Below, in pieces: positions 27,201 through 40,825 of a stretch of DNA of 64,000 nt (positions within the stretch are counted from its first letter, which is position 1; every line of letters starts with the position of its first letter). Origin of the DNA: Pterobdella sp. o SKG-2022 (taxonomy: Eukaryota; Annelida; Clitellata; Hirudinida; Piscicolidae); contig OZ038322.1 in NCBI GenBank assembly GCA_964035795.1, positions 6,500,925 to 6,564,924 on the forward strand, read 5' to 3'. Position numbers and translations under genes: made by a program. Below the pieces are notes generated by a model, which saw only the letters and a program-made list of their open reading frames with translations, was not told the DNA's origin and did not search any database.

Positions 27201-29657
27201 TTTTCCAAAAACTATTTAAGTTTTAAATAACCTGAAGATATGCTTTCTCAAAACTATTACTCTTAATTCTTTAAAGACAACATGTATCAATGTTGTGTTA
27301 AATGTTTTTGGGATAATTTCACAAAAATAGGCAATATTGTTATACCTTTTTATTCGACTAAATTTTTAAAAGACTCAACTTTTTCATAATTCATTAGTCC
27401 TTATTTCTAAGCAACATCTTGTATTGAATTTATGGTTAAAAACCCATGATTTAACTTTATTTTTTTAATCTTAATAGCTGATTTTCATTCCCCTTATCAT
27501 ATTAATTTTTTTTAATTTTTACCCCCACCACTCAAGCAATGCAACTTGGCAAGGGAATGTCTTATAGACGTTAACGAGCAGCTACGTTCGATGATAAGAG
27601 CCAGAGACAACATCCATAAAATAAAAGAAAAACTTCTCAAATCTCTGCAGAAAAACAAAAGCTGCTACGAGCTAAGAAGTTCAAGACCCAGTAAAGAGAA
27701 GGTTTTGCTGAAGTCTTTTTGAGAAGTTTTTTAAGAAAAACTTACTTTATTCGTAGTTACGAAGTTCACGTCAAAACTGATAGTTTTGAAAATTGGAAAT
27801 TATATAAAAAAGCAATTCAAATTTCAAAAAGTCATTAAACTTTTTTAAACTCGTTTCAGACATTTGACAATGCTGATTTGTTACTGCAAGAAGAATCTAA
27901 AAAACTCAAACAACTGGAAAAAACTCTCAAACGTCTGCAGCAAAAAGTTCGCTATAAACACTAATTAGAAACTGCATTTAAATCCATTAAAGTTTTTTAG
28001 AAGCTTTGAAACTTTTCAAACCATTAAAACCTTCCAAGGTGGATGAGTGTAGTGACATTTTGATTGTCCAGAAGAAGGAACTTAATAGGTACATCAAATT
28101 GCAAACTCCCTACCTTGCCATCACACCCGATGATACTCTGCCGCAAAACAACTCATCCAGTGAAGTTGATGAGGACTTGCAGAAACTCACGCAAGAAGTC
28201 AAAGGTTTGTGGAAAAAGTTTGATTCAAAAGATTTTTAAGTTGTTAGCACTACAAAAATTTTTAAAGATTTTTATCACAAGGTTAAATTAATTAAATTGA
28301 ATTTATTTATGTGGAAAAAGGTTTTAGCTTCCAAAATTATTAAATTTTGCATTAAGTTTAATTAATTAAATTGAATTTATTCCACATAAATGAAGCTTTG
28401 AGAATAATTAACGGTTGTTAAAACTTTTTAAGCTCATTCAGAGGCCTGTAGGATGTTGAGAAAGGAGGTGGAAAAACACGATGCTGGCTTCAATAATAAA
28501 CAGAAGGAGGTTTTAACGGGAGTGAACGAGGCTTTGAAAATAAAAATGAAAGAAACCCAAGAGTTGAAAGTTCGTTTATATTTGTTGTTACGAGTGTTTA
28601 TGCGACAATTCACAAAAATAAAAATCCTAGTTTTCAGTCTTTGTGCATTAAAGATGGAGTAGATGACTAAGAAACACAACTTTTTTGTTTCCTTTATTTG
28701 AAATGCATGAAATCTGGAACAAAACACATAGGAAATTGTTTATTTTTAATAGCACGAACCAAACACCTGCTTGAGTCAAAAATTAATTTAGCCTTTGCGT
28801 TAAAATCTATCAGTTTCAAGTGGTTTTCGAATAAAAAATCAAAAATAGCAGAAATTATCTATAGTCTAACATTATTAATACTTGCTAAAATTTTGAATGT
28901 TTTAAATCTATAGTTTTCCCTAATGTATATATTGTTGGAAGTAATTGAAAGACACTTGTTAAGCTTAAAAGCAAATTTTCACTTTTAAAATTTCATTGAA
29001 ACTTTCCATTTTGGACTTTATCTCGATTTTCTTCGCTGAAAAAGTTGAAAAATTTTTTCAGTCTTAATTAAATAAAAACTCTTTTTGGAGGGTCACGCTA
29101 AATAAAATGATATTTTCAAAATTTTTCCTAAAAGTTATTATAATGCCAATTTAAACACCGTTTGTGAAAATGAAGGAATGAAAGTTTCTTCAACGCTAAT
29201 CACACAGTGTTATGTATCAAATAATTAATGTCAAAACACAAAAAAAAATTGAAGTTGTTGTTTGAGAAATAAAATGCTGAGTTGTGAGATGAGTTCAACG
29301 ATGGCATAAAATCTTCAAAAAAATCCTCATAACATCATGAGAATACTTCATAGAAAAAATTTGAAGAACATATTATTATCCCAAAAGCACACAAAAACAC
29401 AAACACACAAGAACACAAACACACAAGAACACAAACACACAAGAACACAAACACACAAGAACACAAACACACAAGAACACAAACACACAAGAACACAAAC
29501 ACACAAGAACACAAACACACAAGAACACAAACACACAAAAACACAAACACACAAGAACACAAACACACAAGAACACAAACACACAAGAACACAAACACAC
29601 AAAAACACAAAAACACAAACACACAAAAACACAAACACACAAAAACACAAACACACA

Positions 29658-29709
<52 letters not shown>

Positions 29710-29781
29710 CAAAAACACACAAAAACACACACACACACACACACACAAACACACAAAAACACAAACACACAAAAAAAAAAA

Positions 29782-29837
<56 letters not shown>

Positions 29838-32047
29838 AATATACGGGAGGCAATTGAAAGAAACAAGAAGACAGCCAATAAATCCATATCTCTTTACCAC
29901 AAATCTCAACACTCATGGCTGGATATAAAAGTATTGTTATCTATGAGAATTTTCAGTTTATCGAAATTAAAAAGAAATTATTTTTTGTGCTATAAAATAT
30001 TTAATATATTTTTTCTTTGCATACAACACGCATCGCTAATCTCTAACATTATAAATAAATTTTTTTTTTTAAACACTGCCGTTAAAACGCTGGTGATATG
30101 CGGTAAACGTTATTTTTTTAGATTTTTCTTGCGAGTGGCAAAACTATCCACCTCAAAATGCTCAAAAAGTTTCGAAATTTTTGACGATATTAAGTGTAGG
30201 ATCATCTGCTGAGGCACGAATAAAGGTTTGGGTAGTTACCTAATTGTTTGAGAATCAGGTTAAAATAATTGTTTGTAAAAATTGAAAAATAAACAATAAA
30301 TGGTGTATTGAAAAAATGGTGAAAATAAGTTACTTTAATGGCTTCAGAAAAATAAACAGTTAAAAGCTCAAAATGAGTATTCTAGTCGTAACAAATAATT
30401 TTGTAAGTAAACGTACACTAAGATGTCTCTAAAAAGTAAACGTTGAAAAAACACGAAAACCTAAAGCTTTTGACTCACACAACAGTCACCCAATGCGTTC
30501 ATTCAAAGCGACAATAGTGAGCTCCACAAACGAACACTGAATGCACAAAATAGCCACAACCAGTGCTATAAGAAGGAAAAAATCTGAATAGAACACATCA
30601 ACATGAAAATAAACCCACAAAGCTTTCTGCAACATATGGCTCAAACAATGCTGAAATGATTCGACCTGTACGATTATATGGACAGATAAGCTAGATTAGA
30701 TCTATCAGTTATCGATAAAGTATATTTTAATAAAATTTGTGCTTTTTAGACTGTTCTACTTCATCGAACATCAATAATATTAACAATAGAATCTAATACT
30801 TATTGAAAAATATCGAGTTTTTAGAAAAAGTGAAAAATTTGTGTTTTTAACGAAACTTAAAACAAGAGTAAAAAGTGGTTTTTGGTAATCACATTTTACA
30901 TGGTTTAAAAGGAATCAAAATCCTATCGCTCAAGGGTACACATAACAAACGCGCAATAAGTTGAATAATTCAAAAATAATTCTAATCGAATACCACAATT
31001 TCTGTCATGATTAAAAATTGCATCGAAGGTTTTATTTTAAATTGAGGCAGTTTGCATCGAATGAGAGTCGAAATGGTTGAAAAATGCTTCATAGTAACCT
31101 GAAAGATTTACCATATTGACAAGGCCTTTAGTTCAAAGAAATAAAACACAATAATTGTCTTTTGAGGTTATTTGGCGAATAGGTAAAACTTCGAATCAAA
31201 AAAACCAATAAATAAAAACGATGACAACAATGCCTATAATGACCACATAACAATACAACCCCACTCTGAAACAAGACATTAAAAGAAAAAAAAATTTTTT
31301 TAATTCATTACACATTCATCTCTCCAAACACTCAAGGGGCCAGAAAGAAGTTTAGACTGTCTAGTGAGTGAGCAACGAGGTAGGCCACTGATAAAACACC
31401 TACATGATCCCAACCATCAAAAGATCGAAGAGGGACAGCTCAAATCGGTAATTGATGTAGGGCGTTTGACTCTAACAATCACGAGTATGATTAGAGTGGC
31501 ATTAACTTCAGGAGTTTCTAGACCGCAACTGAGTTTATATATAGGTTTTTTGGTTATTGTTGACTATGTGAGTATATTTAAATAAATTTTGTTATACAAA
31601 TTGATTATGCAGGTAAATTTTATCATTAGTAATTAAATGAATATATTTTGTGTAATCAAATTTTTTCATAATTAATTATATAATTATATTCTCTAAAAAT
31701 TAAAATTCATCTTAATTTGTTATATCAAAAGATTTTAAATAAATATAATTTCTATATTCACCATTTAAAGCTCAATTCAACTTTACGCTGTGAAATTTAA
31801 ATGAACCCAATCAAAACAGCATAAGCCGGCGGCATAATTGCATAAATTATTTAAATGAAAAAAAATTATAAACAGACAATTGAAATGGTTGCAGGGCAGT
31901 GACAGTTTGATGAAATCTCTGCGCCAAACAGCGGATAACATTGATCGATTGAGATGGATGGAGAGTGGTTTGAGGGAGGACGAAAAAAGAAAAAACATAG
32001 CGCTACGTGTTGACAAGCAAGTTTATGTTACACGAAGAAAAAAGTGA
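24225..32047 (+). CDS. TEKTL1: Tektin-like protein 1 (TEKTL1/CCDC105-type), near-complete model
   Basis: Coiled-coil protein; its family lies inside sperm/ciliary axonemal doublets. Exons: 24225-24287 (tentative start), 24586-24654, 26026-26139, 27537-27701, 27860 to 27932 or 27946, 28001 or 28039 to 28204, 28442-28569, 31337-31447, 31895-32047 (TGA). Matches to the remembered human protein, in the same order: VGSIRWRN; the LRSSRPSKEK segment before a helix; ECSDILIVQKKEL; EACRMLRKEVEK with VNEALKIKMKETQELK; KGPERSL...RGRPLIKHL; and a last helix SLRQTADNIDRLRWMESGL. Heptad-like helices dominate. The donor/acceptor pair around 27932-28039 has two phase-compatible solutions. Between 28570 and 31336 the family has another helix (roughly 20-30 residues) whose exon I could not place; an extra N-terminal exon between 24655 and 26025 is also possible. 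Confidence 0.75.
25255..25397 (-). mobile_element. tRNA-derived SINE, copy 1
   Basis: The reverse strand starts with a tRNA-like head: a box-A-like CTGGTAGAGCATTAGACT and box B GGGTTTGATCCC (25341-25352). It then continues into a body containing GCACTTGTTCCACAGTGTGT, shared with the copy at 48396. The shared non-tRNA body makes this a SINE rather than a tRNA gene. It lies in an intron of the tektin-like gene. Confidence 0.7.
25925..25985 (+). mobile_element. SINE body fragment
   Basis: Shares TAGCG-CCTGTGAAAC and a following GCACCCCAAT-like stretch with the body of the SINE at 33222. The tRNA-like head is missing, so it is truncated. Confidence 0.4.
28284..28394. repeat. Duplicated AT-rich block with inverted ends
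   Basis: The block TTAATTAAATTGAATTTATT occurs at about 28288 and again at about 28364. The flanking ATTTATGTGGAA and TTCCACATAAAT are inverted relative to each other. Non-coding, within a tektin-like gene intron; possibly another small foldback element. Confidence 0.45.
29388..29834. repeat. Minisatellite (16-bp unit) grading into (CA)n
   Basis: Units of ACACAAGAACACAAAC repeat for about 250 bases, then pass into (CA)n with short A runs until 29834. Because there are few stops, the array is open in several frames, but no protein is implied. It lies in the large intron of the tektin-like gene. Confidence 0.9.
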
Positions 32048-32188
32048 TGATGGTGGTTTTAGAGATAGGTTTTGAGTTGTTTCAAATGTGGCTTGTGGGA
32101 TGTAAGCTTCGAAGAGCTACATATTACAGTTTTTGTGGGTGATTTATGGCGGTTTACTTTTTTACTCGTTTCCATATTTGATATTAAA

Positions 32189-32194
32189 AATAAA
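32189..32194 (+). promoter_or_regulatory. Polyadenylation signal AATAAA of the tektin-like gene
   Basis: AATAAA about 140 bases after the TGA at 32045-32047, consistent with a short 3' UTR. Confidence 0.4.
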
Positions 32195-33221
32195 TTGAAG
32201 TTTTTTCAAATAACACAATGTTTCTTTGAAAATTAGATTTAACAAATTCTAAAAACTTTAATATTTTCACCAAAATCTTATTTATGTATTTATTATAATA
32301 CCTCTAAAGCGAAATCTGAACATTCATTTGCCAAGTTCAGCAATATATAAAATTCCTGAAATTTAATAGTTCCTATTTTTTGTGTATTAGAAAACTATTT
32401 CAAGATTCAATTAAGTATGCTGTGAAATCATTATTTTCTCAATTTAAACATCTTAGTCATCTTAATTTTAATAGATTGAACACCTAAAATGATTTTCTCT
32501 AAGGAGTTTCATGTCAGCTCTGGTAAACAAAATTTTAGGCGTTTTATAGTTTTTCTAACATACAGGAAGTTTGAATTTAAAAAAAAATTAAACTATTTAA
32601 AAAAAAAACTTTGATACAAATGACGTAAAGTATTAGTAAAAAGCATAAAAAAACAAAATTGTTCGAATGTCTTTTAGTTTCAATGAACTATCACTATTTT
32701 ATCTGAAAAGTCCACTAAGTTGATGTTTGTTTAGTTTTCAAACCGCTAAAAAATTATTTCCAATTGATTGATCTTGGTTTCATGTCGATGGGTTAGCTCC
32801 GTTGTCCATCCTCTCAACTTCTGATGTACTTTTCCTGTTTTCAATGTGGTACCTCAACTACCTAAACAAACAACTTAGAATTTTTGATTAGTGTTTTGAA
32901 GTTCCATCATTGTTTATAAATTATTAGTTTTTATATGCTAAAAAAATATTTAAGACAAATTTTTTGGTTTTATTAGATTCATTTTTTGAATATCTTATGT
33001 TTTTTTGTCTAACTTCAGACTACTATTACTGATAAGTTTTTGTCACCAGAAGCAATTATGAACTTGTTTGATTTATGGTTGTTAGTAAGATTATTATCAT
33101 ATTAAAAGTGAAAGATTGATTATAAGATTAATAAAAGCTCGAAATAAAATAGAAATAAAACTAGATACAGAATTTGAAACTATGTGGACCAACAACTAGA
33201 ATATATACTACTCTAAAACAT

Positions 33222-33385
33222 GGCCCGCATAGCTTCTCTGGTAGAGCATTAGACTACTTATCAAAAGTTACCGGGCTCGATCCCGCGCGAGCCGAAAATT
33301 ATATACACAAAGGGTAGCGCCCTGTGAAACATATCTGTTGAGTTAACGAAGCCCCAATATGGGACGATTGAAAGTCGATCTAAGA
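33222..33385 (+). mobile_element. tRNA-derived SINE, copy 2
   Basis: The head begins GGCCCGCATAGC, has TGGTAGAGCATTAGACTA and box-B-like GGGCTCGATCCC, and can form an acceptor-stem-like pairing with GCGCGAGCC. It is followed by a body GGTAGCGCCCTGTGAAAC and CCCCAATATGGGACGAT. The anticodon arm is degenerate, which with the body argues for a SINE and not a tRNA gene. Confidence 0.7.
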
Positions 33386-33587
33386 AAAAAACCATGGTTG
33401 TGTAGAATGATTGTGGAGAATTTCAAAAAATTTCTTTAATAATGGGGGGGAAGCATTTTCAATAACAAAAACTTGTTAGAAGTTTGCCAAAACCTTGAGC
33501 AAACATCAACATGATTCCTACATTCGTCTTCTCGATTTATTAAATGAGTTAGGCATTTTGAATATTGCCTAAAAATTATTGATGTAG

Positions 33588-33590
33588 AAA

Positions 33591-33657
<67 letters not shown>

Positions 33658-33664
33658 ATAGATA
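33588..33664. repeat. (AAAT)n microsatellite
   Basis: Uninterrupted tetranucleotide array of about 18 units. The minus-strand reading frame through it (Leu-Phe-Ile-Tyr repeats) is an artefact of the repeat. Confidence 0.95.
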
Positions 33665-35183
33665 AATGCATGTATATACACTGAAACGAAAGCTTATAAA
33701 AGTGCCGCATAGTCTGCGAAATGATCTTCAGTTTCAAAAAAATCTATCCCAAAAGTTCAGTAAATAATCAAGTTCATAATGAATCAGTATTGAGTTGAAC
33801 ACTTGATTCTTTGATCATACAACAAAGACTTGAAGATTATAAAGTGAGTTGTTTCAAATTTATTCCGATAATTATTAAACTATCTATTATTTATTTTATT
33901 TATTATAAGCATTCACTAAACTATGAATATTGATTATTTGTTTGTTGTTTGACATGGCATGACTCCCAGTAAAGCCATTGTTCCTTCACAATGGCCCATA
34001 TTTGAGACGATCTAAGACTCGACCTATTTCAAACAACCAATTAAAAGCTTCAAGCTTTTTTGAAAAATTAGACTTTAAAAACAATTTTTTATTTTATTTT
34101 TAATATTTTTAAAAATGAAATAAAATTCTATGATAAAATCCATCAATTTGAAGACAGGGTCACACAATGCATTCAGCAAATGGTTTACAATAAACGATAT
34201 CTCTATAGAACTCCTTTTCTCAGCTCCCCATAAATTTGTTTTCAAACATACAAATGCTGCCAATATTTAAATGTGAATTCAAAATATAAAACGCTTTTTG
34301 TGTTTTGAGTGTAAAGTATGTCATGCAGAAAAAGTAGTGTAGTAAAAATCGATGACTCTAAAAGTTTGAGATGAAGGAATGAATGTTTGGAAATATATTT
34401 TTTATTGAAGATGTTTCCTTTTTTGAAAATGAAGGTTTGACGCTATTAAATGAAAATTTTCATATATATATATATATCCAATGAAAACACCATATAGATT
34501 ATTGGCTTAATGATCAAGTAAAAAATGTAATTAGTGTTGATTAAGTTCTCCAAAACAACACCATGGACTTCTGAACAGCAAAACTTTGTTCAAAACAATT
34601 AAGAATCAAAGCGCCTCTAAAGCCAATTTTTTTATAAATTATGCGCTATCAAAATAAAATATTTGAAAAAAAAACATGTTTATCCGAAAGATCAATGAAA
34701 TGCAAAAGTTGAATCATTTCAATATCATTAGGGCCTACCCTGTTTAAAGATTAATTTTAAAATATCATTATATTTTTGATTATTACATCATTTTTTATTT
34801 ATTTTTCATTGATTTGAATTATTATCATCAATTATTATTTATAAACTAATATTTTTTTAGTAATTTATTATAGTAAAAATCGTTAGCACACTGAAGCTTT
34901 TTAAGCTTTTAGAGCTCTACAACAAATGAAAAACATCATCAGACAACTGATTTTGACCAGGCTCATTTTGCTTGAGATTTCAAAAACTCGTCCCTCTGTT
35001 GAGTTTATTTCAATTTCAGTCTTCTCAGCTTTGCTCAAGCTTTCTCAGCCATGTTGTGGTTTTGGTTTTAAGCGTTATATATCAGACATTTTTTAATTGC
35101 TTTTTATTTAATATTTTTTTCCCAATTTCAAAAAATTTTTATTTATTGTATCGTTTGTTAAAATTGATTATTCAGAAAATATA

Positions 35184-38100
35184 ATGGCATACAGCGACAA
35201 CAACTTCGCCACCACCTCTTCCCTCCACCACCATCACAAAATCTCCTTCAAAAACAACACAAACACAAGCAGTCTTGAGGTGCATAGTGGCAACCCATAC
35301 GTGATGCCGTGGTGGGTTGAAACTGGCTACGCCGTGGTTTATTTACTAATGGTGTTAATTGCCGTGGGAGGAAACTTAGTGGTGATATGGGTGGTGGTTG
35401 GAAATCGAAGAATGAGGACTGTTACTAATTATTTCCTCGTTAACTTAGCTGTGTGTGATATTCTCATTACAGTCTTCAACACCATGTTCAACTTCATCTA
35501 CATGTGCAGAAGTCATTGGCCGTTTGGCGTCTTATACTGCAAATTCATTTCTTTTGTCGTTCCTTGTACTATCACAGCTTCTGTCTTCACCTTCATCGCT
35601 ATCGCTATAGATCGGTGAAAACTAAGATTTTTTTCACTAACTTTGAATAGTTTTAAAAATGGATTTTGAGAATTTTATTTTGGTCATAAGTTACGTTTTT
35701 GGAAAATTTTTCTAAAAATTATGCAAAATAAGTCTCAAAAGGAAAAAAAATTTTTAATTTATTTTTTTTGGTGCCGTCAATTTCGTAGTCATTGTTTCAT
35801 TAAAAGAAGCTTCGACCAATCAAGTTGATAAACATTTTTGAATTTAAAATATAAACAATTTTATTTCCGTAATTAAATGGAGTTTTTAAATTTTTATTTA
35901 AATTTTAAAATCATACTGCTTGATTCATGAATGTTATCTTTCAAACCATATATAACCCAACATACAATTTTTAACGTTTTTTAAGACACTTCTTAATCAA
36001 ACTTTAGTTTATTAAAATTTATTTTTTTTAAGATAAAAATCGTTTCCAAATATAAGATTTTCAGTATGAATACCAACTTTTTTACTTTTCTCATTACTAA
36101 AAACTCAATTTTATGTAATAATTTAGTCTTGAGTTTTCATATATGTTAAAAACCATTATCTCGTATTTTCTTAGATTTACATCATGCATACACAATTTTA
36201 ATGGCGTAATGTCAAACATTATATAGACCTGTTCGAGAAATTGACGCATTGTCAGTAATTGATGAAGCGGTATAGCCCGCAAGAATAGTAAGAGAAAAAT
36301 ATTTAATTAACTGAATTCATTGAACTTTTTGTAAAAATATCTCGCTTTATCAAGTTCACTTGATAAAGTAAGCTCATCTTGGTGTTTAGTAAAGTTAGCT
36401 TATAAAATGTGAGTAATTGTACAGCTTAAAGGATTGAACATTCGTTGAAGTTTTGAGGTATATCCGATAAAAAATGAGCCAATATTCCTTGGTTTATTCC
36501 TTTGTAATTAACTGAAATTAATTCCATAATAACCTCTACAGATACATCCATATAATGCAGCCGTTGACGCCTCGATTCAGCAGCAAATTTGTCATCTGTT
36601 GCCTGTGTTTTATATGGATATTTTCAATTGCTATTGCTTTTCCCAGCCTCTTATTTGCCGAGACGTTCACTTACATCTATCAGCACGGCAGGACTGTCTG
36701 CTACCACCACAACAACTGTGATTTCTGTGATCTGGCGTGAGTGGTCTTTATTTCTAACTTATCTGAACCAAACTTGGTAATGTGGGTTGTTTGAAAACTT
36801 TTTATAAATATAGTTCAGATACTTTTTTTTTGTTTGGTTTCATTTTTGTTAAACTTGAAAAAAAAAATTGCCGAAACAAAACATAAACTCTTAGCAAAAG
36901 TTATTTCAAAAATAAAATAAATGTGGTTGTATAGTTAGAGCAGCTTTGAACGAAGTTAAAAATTGGACTCATAAAAAACCGTCTTGAAGTCAGCAAGAGA
37001 ACACCATTCAAATGAAACACGCGACAAAATCGAACATCTAAGTTACTCCTTAATTTTTCTCATGTCTTTTTTCAATTTGATTTATTTTTTTGAATTTTCT
37101 CGAATAAATTTTTTACTGTTGAAAACAACAAAAAACCTTCTGAATAATCAGCCCCAAAACATGATACAAACGAGATAAAAATATTTATTGAGGAAATATT
37201 TGTTTGAGAAGCGATTTCACTGATTCGTTTCTGAAAAAATCTATTTTGAGAGTTCATTTCCCTTGAGCTTTTACTTCAAAAATGCAATTTTCTTGTTCAA
37301 AAAGAAAAGTTTTGAGTAATTTTTGGTGATTATTAAAAATATGTTTTCTTCAGAAAGTTGAGACCGTTAACAGGTTTATATGTCATAAAAGGAAAGTATT
37401 AATTGGCAGTGTTTCAGATAGATTAGAAATTTTAAATCAAAACCAACTATCATACAGCATGAATTTATTCAGATAATTTGATTGAAAATTCTAATTTATT
37501 AAATTTGTCTTATCTTACAACATGCGTGTTTAACACGACATTAAAAGAAGATGGTTTGAAATATTCTTATAATCTTATTTATACTTATTGCAATCGATCT
37601 AGAGATTCTCATCATTATCATTCTTGGGTTTTTGGTCTTCAAATTGTTTTTAGGAAGTTTTTGTGATTATTGTGAGTTATGGGACTTGGTTGGGTCAATG
37701 TCTTTTGACCAACCCGAACAATGATGCCAAATCTTTTCAATTTCCGCATAATTTCCGGATGATAAAATTCAAAAATGTTATGAACACGCCAAAGAAGAAA
37801 TTTTCATAAGCAATTAAAAAAAGAAACCGGAGCAGATTTATGTAAATAAGAGGTGCTAGAATATGACAAGTAAAAAAGATTGACGGTGAAAGATAGTGAA
37901 TATTAAAATATAATTAAACCTGAACCAGGGAATTGATGGTAATGATACAGTGCTTATAAATTTACCCTAGCGCCATTTTCAGATACTTTGCTTATCAAAG
38001 TCTGAAAAAGTGTGTTAAGAGTCACCATCTCGGTGGTGATTCACAGTCATTTCCTATCAAATGCCATCGTCAGGTTCATCATAGCTCGAGATTTCATTTC

Positions 38101-40566
38101 TGTCTGTGTTAAATAGTGATGGTTTTAAACATTTTTCAAGATTTACGAACCAGTTCAAATCATTATCGCCAAAAATTATAGAGTGGATAAATTTTTTGTC
38201 AACGTCCCTCCTTCATTCAGAGTGCAACGAAACTTTTCAATTATTTTATAAAAATAAAACAACTCAAAATTTATGCTTTAATTAAACTGCCAGCTTTTAT
38301 GATATTTCTGTAATCAGAATCATAATATACATGAAATCGCCAAACTGTTCCTTAGTCGGATCAAGCATTTTCTAATCGTTAACATTATCAACGTCCCAAA
38401 CACGCTGTCTTCAAACCCCACGTTGGGTAGGCAAACCTATAAGAAAGCAAGGTTCATAAAATCTTTAATCCCATCAAACATTTTAGTATTATCATTGAAC
38501 CAAACACTCTAAACCCCCTGATTTATAATGTATAATTCAAAAACAACTTAAAAAACCTTCAAAGTGGCAAATTGTTAACAACCTTCCCAGGTACAACATG
38601 TTCCTTTTTCTCATCACTTACATTCTACCCCTCGTCATCCTCACCATCACCTACTCAAGGGTTGGGCTGGAACTGTGGTTTAGCAAGCCTATCGGAGAGA
38701 ACAAAGAAAAACACGAACAATCTATCAAACTCAAAAAAAAAGTTGTTTTTATTTCTGTGAAAAATTTAAAAAAATTTCAAAAATTAATTTTTGAATAAAG
38801 AATTTCAAGTATTTTTAAACTCATAATCTTTTTGTTTTAATTTTGTGACATTTTCTAGAGCTTTCCAAACTTAATCTATGAAAATTTCCCGTGGAAGCTT
38901 AATTAATCTATAACGCTGTGAACTCAAATTTAAACTCGATTAAAAAAATACTTTCATCGTGATAAAAACACTGTGAGAATTTTTAATATGAGAAGAAAAT
39001 TTTTTTAAAGTGATTTTAAGAGTTTTTTCAAAAAAATTCAGTTTTTTATTCAAGCCCCATGTTATCATATTTACATGTTATCATATTTAAATGTTATCAT
39101 ATTTAAATGTTATCATATTTACTTGTTATCATATTTACATGTTATCATATTTACATGTTATCATATTTACATGTTATCATATTTACATGTTATCATATTT
39201 ACATGTTATCATATTTACATGTTATAATTTCATCATTCTACCACATAGCATGGTTATTAGAAATATTATTATATATACTATTATTATTTTTATTATTATT
39301 TTACAATAGCATCTCCCTAAGATTCACACATCATCAGACAAACACACACGTGTTGAAAAGTTCAAGAAAATTTTATCACAGAATGAAACTAATACTTTGA
39401 GTAAAAATAGAAATATTTTTGGACGGAAGAACACAATAAAGGATTTAATTTTTTGGTGCTATTTGAGTTCCAATAATTACTTTGTCGCCAGGATCAAAAT
39501 TTGTGATGTTTTCAATTAACATACCTACTCAAACACACTCAACGCATCATTCGCAAAAAAAAACACACACACAAAACATAACAAAACACACACACAAAAC
39601 ATAACAAAACACACACACAAAACATAACAAAACACACACACAAAACATAACAAAACACACACACAAAACATAACAAAACACACACACAAAACATAACAAA
39701 ACACACACACAAAACATAACAAAACACACACACAAAACATAACAAAACACACACACAAAACATAACAAAACACACACACAAAACATAACAAAACACACAC
39801 ACAAAACATAACAAAACACACACACAGCACACAGAAAATAAAAAACAGACAAAAAAACTTTTAACACGTCTACCACACATAACTTATACATCAAATAAAA
39901 CTATTTGTTTCAAAACTTCAAGATTGTCAAGATGATGGTGGTGGTTGTATCGATCTTCGGAGTGTGCTGGCTTCCTCAAAACATACTCTTAGTGTCGCAG
40001 TGGGAAAGCTCCGAATGGTGGTTTCAGCATTTATGCCTGTGTGTCTATTGGCTGGCAATGAGCAACTCCATGTACAACCCGATCATCTACTGCTGGATGA
40101 ATGCCAAGTGGGTGCAAGTTTTAGAGAATTTGGTACTTTTTTGGTTGGTTTTATGTTAGTTTTGGTTTTAGTTTGTGACCGTCGCGTTTGATGGAAAGCA
40201 TCAAATGGTGTTTAACAGTGATTTATTTGATTAACCCATTACGCCCAGTTTCGTGTTAGGTATCAATTTTTTAACAAATTTCAAAACCTTTTTAAGAAAA
40301 TTCTTTAAAAAAGTTTTTATTTTAAAAATAATTTGACAAAACATTGATACACGATGTCTATGAAGAACAATAATTCACATTATCAGCGCAATATACCCGC
40401 AAGAAATGCTAAAATAATTATTTTGATTGGTGTACTAACCATATATTTGTGTGTTCTCCTCATACTTTATGGCTTCTTACACGCTTTTTGGCGTTCAAGA
40501 AGTGTTTTCTGGTGCAAAGAATGAAATTCACAGTATAAGGTATAACTATAGAAGTGATAATGTTCT

Positions 40567-40635
<69 letters not shown>

Positions 40636-40794
40636 AGATGATGCTGATTGTTGTTGAGCGCCAAATTCTAAAGACTCTTTTGACACTCCTTGTAGCGAGT
40701 ATTGAGAGAAACTTGTAGTTTCTAGTTGTTTGTGACTTTTGGTGAGCAGTGAAAAATGATGGATGGGTTCTCAAAATGCTTTGGGGTTGAAAGT

Positions 40795-40825
<31 letters not shown>

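Larger units (their letters stand above)
32195..35183. other. Intergenic region with SINE and simple repeat
   Basis: About 3 kb between the tektin-like gene and the GPCR. It contains the SINE at 33222-33385 and the (AAAT)n array at 33588-33664, both listed separately. A short stretch at 33960-34030 resembles the 3' part of that SINE. No exon recognised otherwise. Confidence 0.4.

Noticed and set aside
27860..27963. TAA at 27961 as the end of a separate coiled-coil gene
   Set aside because: The following exons continue the same family protein in order; the stop falls after usable donors at 27933 or 27947.
29335..30212. Long overlapping ORFs of Cys/Val and Thr/His/Lys repeats on both strands
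   Set aside because: They are produced entirely by the (CA)-rich minisatellite, which has few stops in any frame; only the tail beyond 29834 is non-repetitive and has no gene-like features.
33222..33300. Functional tRNA genes at 25330, 33222 and 48396
   Set aside because: Anticodon arms are degenerate and the tRNA-like parts continue into shared non-tRNA bodies, as in SINEs.
37478..37666. 62-codon ORF as an extracellular-loop exon of the GPCR
   Set aside because: Exons 36542-36736 and 38591-38741 join in phase without it and give a normal-length second loop.
39059..39228. Possible CRISPR-like array
   Set aside because: Contiguous 16-bp units without unique spacers, in a eukaryotic intron; it is a minisatellite.
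39525..39894. Three-frame minus-strand ORFs of about 100-115 codons
   Set aside because: A 23-bp unit is read successively in all three frames, giving the same peptide; a repeat artefact inside a GPCR intron.
40108..40159. GPCR ending at 40159 by reading through exon 4
   Set aside because: Splicing at 40107 to 42204 restores the canonical helix-8 motif (KFRNGFKRAF) in exact phase.
40451..40774. ORFs with poly-Asp, poly-His or poly-Ile
   Set aside because: Created by the (GAT)n array; no splice or coding support.
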